A stretch of 64,000 nt of DNA. Source: Euzebya pacifica. Lineage in GTDB: Bacteria; Actinomycetota; Nitriliruptoria; Euzebyales; Euzebyaceae. The notes beneath the pieces were generated by a model. The model did not search any database. It had not been told where the DNA came from and worked only from the letters and a program-made list of their open reading frames with translations. Of the stretch, positions 6,767 to 15,641 are shown in pieces. The stretch lies in NCBI RefSeq assembly GCF_003344865.1, contig NZ_CP031166.1, positions 496,001-560,000 of the forward strand. Reading direction: 5' to 3'. Position 1 is the stretch's first letter, and each line of letters begins with the position of its first letter. The position numbers and the translations under genes are program-made.

Positions 6767-9606
6767 GGCTGCACCGACGCTCCTGCCCGCCAACCGCCGA
6801 CATCCTCCGGTTGCGGCGCGGCGGCCGGAACGACAGTCGAGGAGGTGTCCTCCCTTGGTGGGAAGGATCCGCCGTTGCCCTCCTCCCGTGCAGCCGTCTC
6901 CTTCGCCGGGGCAGCTTCGGTCTCTGCCCTGTCCGTTGCGCCGCTGTCGACGTCGTTTTCGATCCGGTCGCGATCCTCCTCGCCCTGTCGCACCCGCTCG
7001 GTGGTCTCGAATGCGTGTTCCTCGGCGTCCCGTGCCGCCTCCCGTGCATGGGCGAGTCGGTTGCGTTCCGATTCAGCGACAGCGGTCAGGTGAGAGATCC
7101 GTTCGTTGAGCTCCTCGAGCAGTTCCCGTGCTTGCGCCTCGCTGGCTGCGGCCCGATCGGCCTCCGTCTCGGCTTCCGATGTTTGGGCCTGCAGGGACGC
7201 GATGTCCTGCTCCAACTCGGCGGCCCGTTCCCTTGCCGCATCGAGTTCGCGTTGCGCTGCGTCGTGTGCTTCCTGCGCCGCCACGGAGGCCTCGGTCGAC
7301 TCGGTGACCGCATCGGCCGCCTCCTGCTTTTCGCCTTCGAGACGCTTGATCGCGGCCTGCTCGGCTTCGAGTTCTTCCCGTGTCCGGGCCAGGAGGTCAC
7401 GGTGTCGGTCACGCTGCTCGGCCAGTGCCCGGCCCTGCTCGACCGATTGGGCGATGTCCTCCTCAAGGGCCTGCCGTTGCGTGCAGGCGTTGTCCCGTTC
7501 TTCCAGGGCGTGCTCTGCGGCGGTGAGTGCTTCGTCCCGTTCCGCTGCGAGCGACTCGGCGTCCGCACGCGCAAGGCGCGTCCGTTCCTTCGCCTCCTCG
7601 ATCAGCGATGTGGCCTCGGCGGTCACGTCCTTGGCCCTTGCCAGCGCAACACGCGCCTCGTCCCGCTCACGCTCAACCGCTCGCAGGGCCGCTTCTGCGG
7701 TCGCCCGTTCCTCCTCCGCGTCGGCGACAGCCGTCACGGCGTCGTCGCGGGCGGCGACCGCGTCCTCGAGCTGACCGGTCAGGCGCTGCAGCGCGTCCCT
7801 GATGTCAGCGGCACGGCCCACCAGTTCGGCGGCCTCACCCTCGACCGCCTCGGCGCGAGCGGCAGCCTCTTCTGCGGCGCGACGCAACTCGTCGTGCTCG
7901 ACGGTCGCAGCCGCCTCCGCCTCCTCAGCAACCCGCAGGTCGGCGGCCGCGTCTTCAAGGTCCGCCTTGGCCCCAGTGAGGGCTTCCAATGCTGCCTGCT
8001 TCTGCCCTTCGGCGGCAGCCCTCGCCGCAATCGCAGCCCGGTGCCGTTCCGCCGCCGCCTCGGTTCCGACGGTGAGCTCGCGGAGGGTTTCGCGGACCCG
8101 TTCCAGTTCCTCGGAGGTGCGCATCTCCTCCTGGCGGGCCGCATCGCCGTCAGCTTCTGCCTGCTCGGCCTCGCTGATCAAGACGGCAGTCCTTGCGTTG
8201 AGTTCCTCGGTCTCGGCGGTCAACCGCCGGAGTTCCTCGGCGGCCTTCTCGGCCCGCGCTGCTGCGTCATGGGCCGCCGACTGCGCGTTCTCGCGGCGGT
8301 CTTGCGCCTCCTGGTGGCAGCGCTCCGCCTGCTCATGGCGTTCCCTGCACTCCGCGAGGTCGGTCTCGGCCGTCGCGGCCGCCTCGGTGGCGTCGGCGAG
8401 CTGCGCTTCGGCGGCAACGGCGGCGGCCTCACTGTCGCGTGCCAAGGCCATGGCATCTTCGAGCAGGGCAACGATCGCGTCCCGGTCGCTGATGAACCTT
8501 CGGCGTTGGGCTTCCCGCGCTTCCCTCTCGGTCGTCGCGGTGGACACCCGGCGGCGGAACTCCCCGATCGCAGCCTCGGTGGCGTCAGCGGTCGAGCGCG
8601 CAGTCTCCGTCTGGGCGACCAGGACACCGAGTTCCTGCTTGATCTGCTCGACCGCGGCCTCGGCAGCCTCGGCCTCGCTGCGCGCTTCCCGTGCTTCCTC
8701 CTCTGCCGCCTCGGTCTTCCTGACGGTTTCCGCCGCTTGCCTGCTGATCCGTTGGAGTTCATCTGCTGCGGAGACGTGGGTCATCCCCAGGTCGGTGGCG
8801 CGTTCCACTGCGTCGTCGCGGGCCTGACGGGCCCTTTCGGCCTTGGCCTGCAGGTTTCGCAGCTCCTCTCTGGCCCGTTCGACCTCAACGGAGATCTCGT
8901 CGATCTCGGCGGTGTCGTGCTCGATTGCGGCTCGGGCCTCATCGGCCTCAGCAACGGCCGCGGCGAGTTGCGTGGCGAGTTCGGCCGTGTCGTCAAGGAG
9001 TCGAGACCGTTCCGCGATCAGGTCCGCCAGGGTTCGGCGTTGGGAGTCGGCTGCGGTCCGGTCCGCCTCTGCCGTCTGGGTCGCCGTTGCGACTTCGGCC
9101 TCCAGCCGCGCGGCCTCCTGCCGGGCCTCCGTGACGCGCTGCCGTGCCTCTTTCAGAGCGGCTTCTGCATCCCGACGCTCCTGCAAGGCTTGATCGGCCT
9201 GCGCGGTTGACGTCTCGACCACGTCGTGGAGTTCGTCCAACCTGTCGAGTAGTTCACCGTGCTCACTGAGCAGGTCGGCCAGTTGCGCCTGGGCGTCCTG
9301 GGCTGCCGTGCGGTGGACGTCGGCGCGTCGATCCTGTGCGGCCTGTTCCCCTTCGGCGTTGCGGACCTGCCGGCGCGTCGACTCGACCTTGAGCGCCGCG
9401 CGGACGAGTTCCGCCTCACCGACGCCTCCGGCCGATGCGTCCATCAGTGGGTCTTCGTCAGGCTCCTCTTCGGGGAGGAACGCCCACGGGTCGTCCTCGC
9501 GGGGCTGGCCGGAACCGTCATGTGTCGCCGGGGCTCCGTGGCCGGCCGCTCCTGCTGTGACGCCGGTGGCTTCTGGGTGTTCCACGTCTCTGATGGTCGG
9601 CCGCAC
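6763..9606 (-). CDS. 947-residue coiled-coil (KfrA/SMC-like) protein
   Basis: After an acidic N-terminus (about 1-60, including EEEPDEDP) the protein is one almost unbroken Ala/Glu/Arg coiled coil from about 65 to 900, ending in a disordered Pro/Glu tail. No Walker motifs are present, so it is not an SMC ATPase. Long KfrA- and Alf-type filament-forming proteins on plasmids have this look and assist partition or nucleoid binding; that function here is inference. It is the first gene of a two-gene unit with the helix-turn-helix protein (4-base overlap) and is divergent from the zinc-repeat gene at 9708. Bases 9607-9625 separate it from that gene's promoter. Confidence 0.85.
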   Translation of the reverse strand: MRPTIRDVEHPEATGVTAGAAGHGAPATHDGSGQPREDDPWAFLPEEEPDEDPLMDASAGGVGEAELVRAALKVESTRRQVRNAEGEQAAQDRRADVHRTAAQDAQAQLADLLSEHGELLDRLDELHDVVETSTAQADQALQERRDAEAALKEARQRVTEARQEAARLEAEVATATQTAEADRTAADSQRRTLADLIAERSRLLDDTAELATQLAAAVAEADEARAAIEHDTAEIDEISVEVERAREELRNLQAKAERARQARDDAVERATDLGMTHVSAADELQRISRQAAETVRKTEAAEEEAREARSEAEAAEAAVEQIKQELGVLVAQTETARSTADATEAAIGEFRRRVSTATTEREAREAQRRRFISDRDAIVALLEDAMALARDSEAAAVAAEAQLADATEAAATAETDLAECRERHEQAERCHQEAQDRRENAQSAAHDAAARAEKAAEELRRLTAETEELNARTAVLISEAEQAEADGDAARQEEMRTSEELERVRETLRELTVGTEAAAERHRAAIAARAAAEGQKQAALEALTGAKADLEDAAADLRVAEEAEAAATVEHDELRRAAEEAAARAEAVEGEAAELVGRAADIRDALQRLTGQLEDAVAARDDAVTAVADAEEERATAEAALRAVERERDEARVALARAKDVTAEATSLIEEAKERTRLARADAESLAAERDEALTAAEHALEERDNACTQRQALEEDIAQSVEQGRALAEQRDRHRDLLARTREELEAEQAAIKRLEGEKQEAADAVTESTEASVAAQEAHDAAQRELDAARERAAELEQDIASLQAQTSEAETEADRAAASEAQARELLEELNERISHLTAVAESERNRLAHAREAARDAEEHAFETTERVRQGEEDRDRIENDVDSGATDRAETEAAPAKETAAREEGNGGSFPPREDTSSTVVPAAAPQPEDVGGWRAGASVQP

Positions 9607-9625
9607 GGGCCGTCATGACGGACCC

Positions 9626-9662
9626 TTGCACAACCCGAGCCAATGCGCTAGCATTGCTAGCG
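9626..9662 (+). promoter_or_regulatory. Promoter with TGCTAGC element
   Basis: TTGCAC (9626-9631), a 17-base spacer and TAGCAT (9649-9654) make a good -35/-10 pair. The -10 box runs straight into TGCTAGC, giving TAGCATTGCTAGC; GCTAGC therefore occurs twice around ATT. A GAAGGAGG ribosome-binding site and the ATG at 9708 follow. The same arrangement, TACTAT followed by TGCTAGC, lies in front of dnaB. Confidence 0.65.
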
Positions 9663-9707
9663 GTACATTGCATGCCAGCCGTGGCCAAGCGAAGGAGGAG
9701 TCAAGCG

Positions 9708-10055
9708 ATGATCGTCACGAGCACCTGCACCCGACCCGAATGCTCGGCCCCCATGCGGCGCGACGGCCTGTGCTTCCCCCACTTGATCCTGGCCGCACAA
9801 GGACCCACCGAGCCCTCCACCCCGGCAACCATCGCCAGCAAGTACTCGTGCGGCGAGTCCGAGTGCACCGAAGAGGTCCACGCCAAGGGACTCTGCAAGG
9901 CCCACTACGAAGCCGCGCGGCGCACCGGTGCCCTCGTCGCCAAGACCTGCAACATGGACGGGTGCGACGACGCGCACTCTGCCCGCGGCCTGTGTGCCCG
10001 GCACTACATGCAAGCCCGCCGCGGCAACCGTGAGGCCCAGGCGGCAGCGGCCTGA
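9708..10055 (+). CDS. Small protein of three tandem zinc-binding modules
   Basis: A 115-residue protein. The ATG is chosen because GAAGGAGG lies eight bases upstream. It consists almost wholly of three copies of C-x4-C-x8/9-(G)LC-x2-H: C7/C12/C22/H25, C48/C53/C63/H66 and C81/C86/C96/H99, the last two ending GLC(K/A)xHY. Such treble-clef-like repeats are common in actinobacterial plasmid and phage proteins and probably bind zinc. The protein at 48802-49608 has four related modules. DNA or protein binding is plausible but not shown. Confidence 0.8.
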   Translation: MIVTSTCTRPECSAPMRRDGLCFPHLILAAQGPTEPSTPATIASKYSCGESECTEEVHAKGLCKAHYEAARRTGALVAKTCNMDGCDDAHSARGLCARHYMQARRGNREAQAAAA

Positions 10056-10056
10056 C

Positions 10057-10263
10057 ATGGGCGACCGACAACGTCTGGCCGCCCATCCCGACCCGCTCGT
10101 GCGCCGCCTCGCAGCCCTGACCTTCGAGGACCTCCTCGACATGCAGGACCGAGGCGTCCTCACCGAGTTCAACGATCTGCTGCAACAAGCGCTTATCGAC
10201 ATGCTCACAAAGGCCAACGAGCGGCTGCGCCGACGTGTAGCGACACTCGAGGGAGCGGGCTAG
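10057..10263 (+). CDS. Small helical protein of unknown function
   Basis: A 68-residue protein whose ATG lies one base after the stop of the zinc-module gene. The sequence is predicted helical throughout (LVRRLAALTFEDLLDMQDRG, then LTKANERLRRRVATLE, a short coiled coil) and suits a small dimeric adaptor or regulator. It ends in a 4-base overlap (CTAG) with the convergent gene at 10260. No family is recognised. Confidence 0.7.
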   Translation: MGDRQRLAAHPDPLVRRLAALTFEDLLDMQDRGVLTEFNDLLQQALIDMLTKANERLRRRVATLEGAG

Positions 10264-11510
10264 ACCGTCGCCCCGGCGCGCACGGCGATCGGGTTGACCA
10301 CCACCGCCTCGTCAATCCCGGACCAGCCGAGCCGATCGATGCCCTTGGCGCGCAGGCAGGCCAGCACGTCACTGCGTTCCACGTCGTCGCGCACCGCGAT
10401 GCGGTCGGGCCCGTGAGGGCCGAAGATGTCGATGCCCATCCCGATGCCGATCTGCGGCGGGATGACCGACTCGGCGACCGATCGGCCTGTCGGGTCGTAC
10501 TCGACCGGTGAAGACGGGATCATGCCGAGCGGGACCGGTGTCAGGTCCTCCACGACCACGGTGAAGTCGAGCCTGTTCATGAGCCGGCCGACCACGTCGG
10601 ACCACACCAGCGCCAAGGGCGGCATGATCGGATCGTCGGAAAGGTCCACGAACACTCGGCCGGCCTTCCCCGTTGCCCGGTCGGCCCGCTCAGACGACCC
10701 GAACCCGGCCGGAAGTCCGAGCAGGCGTCGACGGCGCTGGGAGAGCAGAACCCCGGACTCGAGGACATCCAGGATCCCGCCGCGCCCGAACACCGGGGCC
10801 ACGTGGTGCACACCGGTGCCGACGACCAGTCGTTCGGGAGGGGCTGCGATGCGCAGGCGTCTGAAGGACACGATCCCGGCCGGTCCGATGTGCGGGCGGG
10901 GGTCATAGCGGCCGGTTGATCGCATGGCCTCCACCCCGGCGTACCCCAGCCGATGGGCGAGCACCTGCTCAACTTCTGCCGAGGGCGCGTCGCCGGGAAC
11001 GGCGAGCGACGGGTCGACGACGTTGAGGTTGGCAACGAGCCACCGGTGAAGATGCCCGGCCCGGTCAGCAAGGCCGGTTGTCACGCCGGCACGACCGAGC
11101 GCCCCAAGGAGCCGTTCGGGCGTCGTCTCCGGCAGCCGACCGACAGCGATCACGTGGAGGGCGTCCCCATCGTTGATCCAGCTCAGGGTGATGCGGTCGA
11201 TCCGGACCGCCTCGACTCCCGCGATCGAGGTCAACCCATCCCATGTGACCCGGCCGTGCACGTTGCGTACAAGCAGCGGCCACAGCGGTTCCGCCGGAGG
11301 GCCTGCGGAGCGCAACAAGCCAACGATCCCCGGGTCGAGTTCGGCACCCAGCATCGTCCATTCGCGACCCCGAGGATCCGGGGTCACCAGAAGGCTTGCT
11401 GGTGCGCCCACGGGGGTCGGTGCACCGGCTCCGAGGAGGAGTTGCGGTGTCCCGCCGGGGGCACCCACCGAAGGCGGGGCGGCGGGAAGAAGCAGTCCTC
11501 CGGCGTCCAT
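10260..11510 (-). CDS. Unknown 416-residue protein, possible ADP-ribosyltransferase-like C-terminal half
   Basis: Residues 1-45 are Gly/Ala/Pro-rich and likely disordered. Residues 70-200 form a mixed alpha/beta domain without recognisable motifs. From about 215 the sequence GTGVHHVAPVF...GILDVLESGVLLS, then S..RA.....GRVFVDLSD, resembles the start of DarT/PARP-like ADP-ribosyltransferase folds, where a His-containing strand is followed by an 'IL..G.LS' helix and a later VF strand. The match is by eye and weak. The gene follows the pentapeptide gene by nine bases, so the two are probably co-transcribed. Confidence 0.6.
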   Translation of the reverse strand: MDAGGLLLPAAPPSVGAPGGTPQLLLGAGAPTPVGAPASLLVTPDPRGREWTMLGAELDPGIVGLLRSAGPPAEPLWPLLVRNVHGRVTWDGLTSIAGVEAVRIDRITLSWINDGDALHVIAVGRLPETTPERLLGALGRAGVTTGLADRAGHLHRWLVANLNVVDPSLAVPGDAPSAEVEQVLAHRLGYAGVEAMRSTGRYDPRPHIGPAGIVSFRRLRIAAPPERLVVGTGVHHVAPVFGRGGILDVLESGVLLSQRRRRLLGLPAGFGSSERADRATGKAGRVFVDLSDDPIMPPLALVWSDVVGRLMNRLDFTVVVEDLTPVPLGMIPSSPVEYDPTGRSVAESVIPPQIGIGMGIDIFGPHGPDRIAVRDDVERSDVLACLRAKGIDRLGWSGIDEAVVVNPIAVRAGATV

Positions 11511-11519
11511 GTGCTGGCC

Positions 11520-12320
11520 TCAGGCGGCCGGGTAGCGCACCCAGGGCGTGTAGTTGCCGTTGGCGGCGTCGCTTTCGATCTGCGCCCAGGCTTCTGCCAG
11601 CCGGCCGGTCCGGTCAGGCGCGTGCGTCCACCCGTTGGCAGTGGGGTCGTAGCCTGCGGGGAACCGGGTGTCGTCGTCGTAGGTGCAGCCGTCGAACCGG
11701 GCCGTGTCGATGTTGCGGACGTTGGAAAGGTCGGCCCCGTGGAACTGCGACGCCGTCCAGCCGGAACCGTGCAGGTCCGCAGTCCCGAAGTCGACCCTGT
11801 GCACGGAGGTGCGCATGCCGATGGTGTGGCGCATGTTCGCGCCGTCCAGGGAGCCGCCGTGCATCGAGGGGACGCGGGATTCGGCCAGGTCGGCATCGGT
11901 GAAGTCCGATGCGACGTGCAGGCCGCCGACGGCCGCCCGGTTGGCGTTGAGGGCCGTGAAGTCGCAGTGGGTGAAGACCCCGTCGAGGCGGCCGCCCTTG
12001 AGGACCGCTCCGGAGAAGTCGCAGCGGTGGAACTCCGGTTCGTCGTGGAAGGCCACCGCCGACAGATCCTCACCGGCGAAGCTGGCGTTGTCGTGCCGTC
12101 CGCTGACCAGCCCCTCACCGATGGCCTGTCCGACGGCCGACGGTCCGGATCCGGCTGTGCCGAACGGGTCGGCTCCCAGCGAGGTCGTGGAGGGAACGTG
12201 GGTGTCGGGGAGTGCCGCCTTGGTCGGGTGTCCGGCGGCGCATTTGCTGGCACCACTGATCGGGTGCCCGCAGCGACGGCCGTCTGCCGTGCGTGCTCCG
12301 CAGGTCTGCGAGTTGCTCAT
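11520..12320 (-). CDS. Pentapeptide-repeat protein with N-terminal zinc module
   Basis: A 266-residue protein. The N-terminus carries C7-x9-C17-x9-C27-x3-H31 (TCGARTADGRRCGHP...), the same small module as the RecB-type nuclease at 2223. From about 75 to 210 there are pentapeptide-like repeats of the form A(D/N)(L/F)xx (CDFSGAVLKGGRLDG, DFTDADLAES, DFGTADLHG, FHGADLSNV), which fold as a right-handed beta helix. Some pentapeptide proteins mimic DNA and shield gyrase (MfpA, Qnr); many have unknown roles, so this is not assigned. It is upstream of and close to the 416-residue gene. Confidence 0.78.
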   Translation of the reverse strand: MSNSQTCGARTADGRRCGHPISGASKCAAGHPTKAALPDTHVPSTTSLGADPFGTAGSGPSAVGQAIGEGLVSGRHDNASFAGEDLSAVAFHDEPEFHRCDFSGAVLKGGRLDGVFTHCDFTALNANRAAVGGLHVASDFTDADLAESRVPSMHGGSLDGANMRHTIGMRTSVHRVDFGTADLHGSGWTASQFHGADLSNVRNIDTARFDGCTYDDDTRFPAGYDPTANGWTHAPDRTGRLAEAWAQIESDAANGNYTPWVRYPAA

Positions 12321-12403
12321 CAGGATCTGGTCCTCGGGTTCGACGTCGATGTCGTAGACATTCCGTGTTGCCGTAGCCGGTTGACACGGTCAACCGCAGA
12401 GGG

Positions 12404-13438
12404 CTACTCGCAACCGGTGAGGATCGCCTTCAAGGCACCGTGCTCGGCTGGGGTGAGGATGAGGTCGTAGGCCACCACGACGCGGACGAACCGGTTGGCG
12501 TACAGGCATGCAGCCGTGGGGTCCTCCGGTTGCCACCTGTCAGGACCGAGCGCCCCTTTGGCCCGGTTCGACGACGCCGTGACCGCCACGAGGTTCGCCG
12601 GGTCGTTGGCCAGTTGCTCCCGGCGCGGGTCGTCGGCCGCCCACTCCGCGGCCCCCGAGGCGTGTGCCCAGCCAAGCGCCACCACATGGTCAACGTCGGC
12701 ATCGGAGGGATCGGCAAGTTCCTGGCGGTCCCAGACCGACACCAGCGTGCCCGTTCCGGCAACGACCGTGCAATCGCTGACGGTCGCGCCGTTGAAGTCC
12801 CGAATCAGCGTGTCCTGCCGCGCGTTACAGCCGTTGCCGTCCGGATCCACCCAGTGCGGGAATGCCGAGCGGTCATACCCGCCGCCGTCGAAGGGGGCGG
12901 CCCCTTCAACCCGAGCCGAGGCGAGAACAGTCAGGCCACTGCCCGCCGGCAGCTCGGGCGCACCCGGCGGACGTTCCAAGGCGATGGCCGCGGGGACGGT
13001 GTCCGACCGACCCTCCCCGGCAGGGGTTTCCGCGGCAGTGGGTTCGGCGCGGCCGGTGTCCCCGTCGGGGTCTGACGGACCGGTGCCCGATGCGTCGTTC
13101 TCCGTCGCAGGCAAGAGGTTGGTGATGGCACCGCCGGTCTGCGGGCCGAGCACGACCCCCAGCACCACAAGGACGGCCAGGGCCACCAGCGCACCCAACG
13201 GCACCTCGGCCACCACCTCCTTGATCCGCGTCACGGAGACGGCCAGGAGGCGGCCAGCAGCGCCGCCTCCTTCCTCGTCCAGGTCGCTCCCCGGGTCTGC
13301 CCAGGGGGCGTCGTCCCAGTCGTCGTCCCAGTCGTCGTCCCAGTCATCGCCACCGCCATCAACGGCGGCGGGAGGCCCATCCGTCGTGCCCTCGGCACGG
13401 TCGTCCCTGCGACGCCACGGGATGGTCACTCCTCGCAC
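12404..13438 (-). CDS. Membrane-anchored HNH nuclease (DUF1524/GmrSD C-terminal type)
   Basis: A 344-residue protein. An acidic N-terminus with a DDWDD repeat (31-43) precedes one transmembrane helix (about 82-98, ALVALAVLVVLGVVLG). Then comes a Pro/Glu linker and a His-Asn-His-type nuclease domain: YDRSAFPHW, DGNGCNARQ, the catalytic DVDHVVAL (D250-H251), and NDPANLVAVTASSNRAKG. The domain would lie outside the cell, as in many actinobacterial DUF1524 proteins; a role in breaking DNA at the surface or in a conjugation or defence setting is inferred. It begins inside the 3' end of parB. GTG 13429 (GTGA overlap with the parB stop) is an alternative start three codons later. Confidence 0.83.
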   Translation of the reverse strand: MRGVTIPWRRRDDRAEGTTDGPPAAVDGGGDDWDDDWDDDWDDAPWADPGSDLDEEGGGAAGRLLAVSVTRIKEVVAEVPLGALVALAVLVVLGVVLGPQTGGAITNLLPATENDASGTGPSDPDGDTGRAEPTAAETPAGEGRSDTVPAAIALERPPGAPELPAGSGLTVLASARVEGAAPFDGGGYDRSAFPHWVDPDGNGCNARQDTLIRDFNGATVSDCTVVAGTGTLVSVWDRQELADPSDADVDHVVALGWAHASGAAEWAADDPRREQLANDPANLVAVTASSNRAKGALGPDRWQPEDPTAACLYANRFVRVVVAYDLILTPAEHGALKAILTGCE

Positions 13439-14679
13439 TGCGCCAGCGCCCGAATCCGGCCGGCGAACCCCTCAAGGTTGCCGGCGAGCATCAGCAGCGT
13501 GGCGGCGTCCCGCGATGACACGGGCGCACCGTTGGCCACCTGCCCGCTGACGGTCCGGATGTGCGGTTCGACCTTCTCCGACAGCCCGTTGTCGATGTCG
13601 CGGAGACGACGGATGAGCGCGTCGGCGTCGACGGGGTCCGGGTCCGCCACCTCATCGTCGGGCTCGATCTCCTCAACCCGGTCCAGCACGCCCAACGGCC
13701 GGTCCGGCTCGAGCCGCTCGGCCATCCCCCGTTCGGCTGCCACCTGGTTGACGATCTCGTCGGCACCCATCTCCGGGTTGTCACGGCGCAGCAGCATGGC
13801 CTCCTCCACGAGCCGGGAGTCGGCACCGTCCTCTCCGAACTGCTCGATGGCGGTCAGGATCTCATCGGCGGCGTCCTGACCGGAGGCCGCCGTGACCTCG
13901 GCTGCTGCCTTCCTTGCCCGGTGTGACGCACCCTGACCGTCGAGCTTGGCCGACAGCGTTTCGCCCAGGTCCCGGAACTGCTTCGCCTTGGCCTTCGCGG
14001 TCGGCTCAGACATGTCCAACCCCAACGCCTCGGCGGTGTCCAACCAGTTCGCCCCCGTGGTCCCCAGCCCCGCAATCGAATCCTTCCATTCGAACAGGGC
14101 CACGCACCGGTCCGCCGGGTTGGAGATGCCCATGATCTCATCGGGAACCTCCTGGTCCTGTGCCGTGACCCGCTCCACCAGCAGCTTGCAGCGGGCCATC
14201 CACAACGCACGACCGACATCGGTGGCGGTGAGGTCCTTCCGCTTGATGTTCTCCGCAAGCTGGACCGCCCACAACTCCCACTCGCTGAGCGGACCGGGAA
14301 ACACCAACGCCTTCATCGTCCCGTTGAAGTGGCGGCTGTCGATCTCCTCGGCGTGGGCGAACTCCAGCGCGTTCATCCGCCGCTGGCCGGCGATCAACTG
14401 GAGGGTGCCGTCAGGCAACTCCTCAACGATCACCGGCTGCAACTGCCCGATGAACCGCATCGACTGGATGAGTTCGTCAACCCCTTCGCGGGTCAGGGCG
14501 TGCGCCTGGGCCGGACGGACCTGGGGGTTCACCCGCGGCGCGCCCTTGCCGAGCACGGGCAGGTCCCGCAGTTCCATCGACTTGAACCGGTCCGATGTGT
14601 CCAGACGCGACAACAGGTCGATCGTCTCATCGACACGATCGGTTTCGACGGTCTCTTCCGGGGCGGTCAGGGTGCTCAC
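13426..14679 (-). CDS. parB: ParB-family partition / DNA-binding protein
   Basis: A 417-residue protein. The ParB N-terminal CTPase/nuclease-like domain is clear: a region starting RPAQAHALTREGVDELIQSM, then GQLQPVIVEELPDGTLQLIAGQRRMNAL (residues about 85-112), where GQRR stands for the usual GERR. ENIKRKDLT then leads into the helix-turn-helix region. The C-terminal third is acidic and helical. ParB binds parS sites and spreads along DNA. The only ParA in the window is 44 kb away, so this may be a stand-alone regulator. GTG 14679 is preceded by GAGGAG. The nuclease gene downstream is translationally coupled. Confidence 0.85.
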   Translation of the reverse strand: MSTLTAPEETVETDRVDETIDLLSRLDTSDRFKSMELRDLPVLGKGAPRVNPQVRPAQAHALTREGVDELIQSMRFIGQLQPVIVEELPDGTLQLIAGQRRMNALEFAHAEEIDSRHFNGTMKALVFPGPLSEWELWAVQLAENIKRKDLTATDVGRALWMARCKLLVERVTAQDQEVPDEIMGISNPADRCVALFEWKDSIAGLGTTGANWLDTAEALGLDMSEPTAKAKAKQFRDLGETLSAKLDGQGASHRARKAAAEVTAASGQDAADEILTAIEQFGEDGADSRLVEEAMLLRRDNPEMGADEIVNQVAAERGMAERLEPDRPLGVLDRVEEIEPDDEVADPDPVDADALIRRLRDIDNGLSEKVEPHIRTVSGQVANGAPVSSRDAATLLMLAGNLEGFAGRIRALAQCEE

Positions 14680-14772
14680 TGGGTCTCCTCAACGGGTCTG
14701 GTCTCCACCGCCATTCCTGTCACCGGGGCTGACACCCACCCGCCCACGAACCCGGGCGCGACCATCACCCCC

Positions 14773-15009
14773 ATGGACCACGTTGATCTGTACTCCCCCG
14801 ACCTCCCCGAACGGGTCGCCGCACTGGTCGGGGCGCTCCCCGGGGTCGAGGCCACAACGGTTGACGGCAAGCGAGTTCGCGGCCCGATCGTGTCGTTGGA
14901 CAGCACCCCGGGCCGCCCGGTGTCCTTCTCCATCAGGACCGACAAGGGACGGCAGTCCCTCTCCGCGGCCCAGTGCCTGTCGCTGGCGGTGATCGGCCCA
15001 ACCGGCTGA
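14773..15009 (+). CDS. Small unknown protein
   Basis: A 78-residue protein (MDHVDLYSPDLPERVAALVG...) with an alternating strand/helix pattern and codon use like its neighbours. No ribosome-binding site is visible before the ATG, so it may be leaderless or start differently. It is divergent from parB across 93 bases and leads a run of three rightward genes. Confidence 0.55.
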   Translation: MDHVDLYSPDLPERVAALVGALPGVEATTVDGKRVRGPIVSLDSTPGRPVSFSIRTDKGRQSLSAAQCLSLAVIGPTG

Positions 15010-15059
15010 AGCCCGGAATGGCAGGGGGGACGCCCCCGACCCATGAGGAACGCCAACCG

Positions 15060-15641
15060 GTGACGACCACGACGACCTTCCGCAACACCACGACCCGACG
15101 TCGGCCCGATGGCAGCCTCGCTCCCGTCCGGCCCCACGAGGTCACGGTCAAGCGGGCAACGCCGATCACACCCGCCCCGACGACGATCGCACCGATGGTC
15201 GACCCCGGACTCGACCCGATGTCTGGCCGGCCCACGGGCGACCTCTCCGCTGACGAGTGGGCACGCTACGCGGACTTGTGGCACGCCCGAGCCGACAAGG
15301 CCGAAGCCGCCGGTCCGTCCGACCGCGTCAATGCGGCGCTGTATCGCCGACGCGCAGAGATCTGCGAAGCGCGGGGCAAGGCCGACTTCCAGGTCCTGCT
15401 CAACCCCAACGGCAAGATCGCCAACGCAACCCCGATCGACACCTACGAGGGGCCCCGCTGGGCGGTGTACCCGGCCCGCGACACGGCCCGGTCCGGCAAG
15501 CCGCGGTTCATCAACCCCGATGGCAAGCATGCCGCCGAAGGTTGGCGGACTGACACCAAAGCTCTGCCCGCCTGGGCCGAGGTGGTCATGTCCACCACCA
15601 CCCAGACCGCACTCCTCCGCACCTACCCGGTCAACCGGTGA
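15060..15641 (+). CDS. Unknown 193-residue protein
   Basis: GTG 15060 is preferred over upstream starts because GAGGAA lies nine bases before it. The N-terminus is Thr/Arg-rich and probably disordered (to about 75). Then comes a helical segment (LSADEWARYADLWHARADKAE, ending RRRAEICEARGKADF) and a beta-rich tail. Its stop overlaps the next start as GTGA. No family is recognised. Confidence 0.65.
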   Translation: MTTTTTFRNTTTRRRPDGSLAPVRPHEVTVKRATPITPAPTTIAPMVDPGLDPMSGRPTGDLSADEWARYADLWHARADKAEAAGPSDRVNAALYRRRAEICEARGKADFQVLLNPNGKIANATPIDTYEGPRWAVYPARDTARSGKPRFINPDGKHAAEGWRTDTKALPAWAEVVMSTTTQTALLRTYPVNR

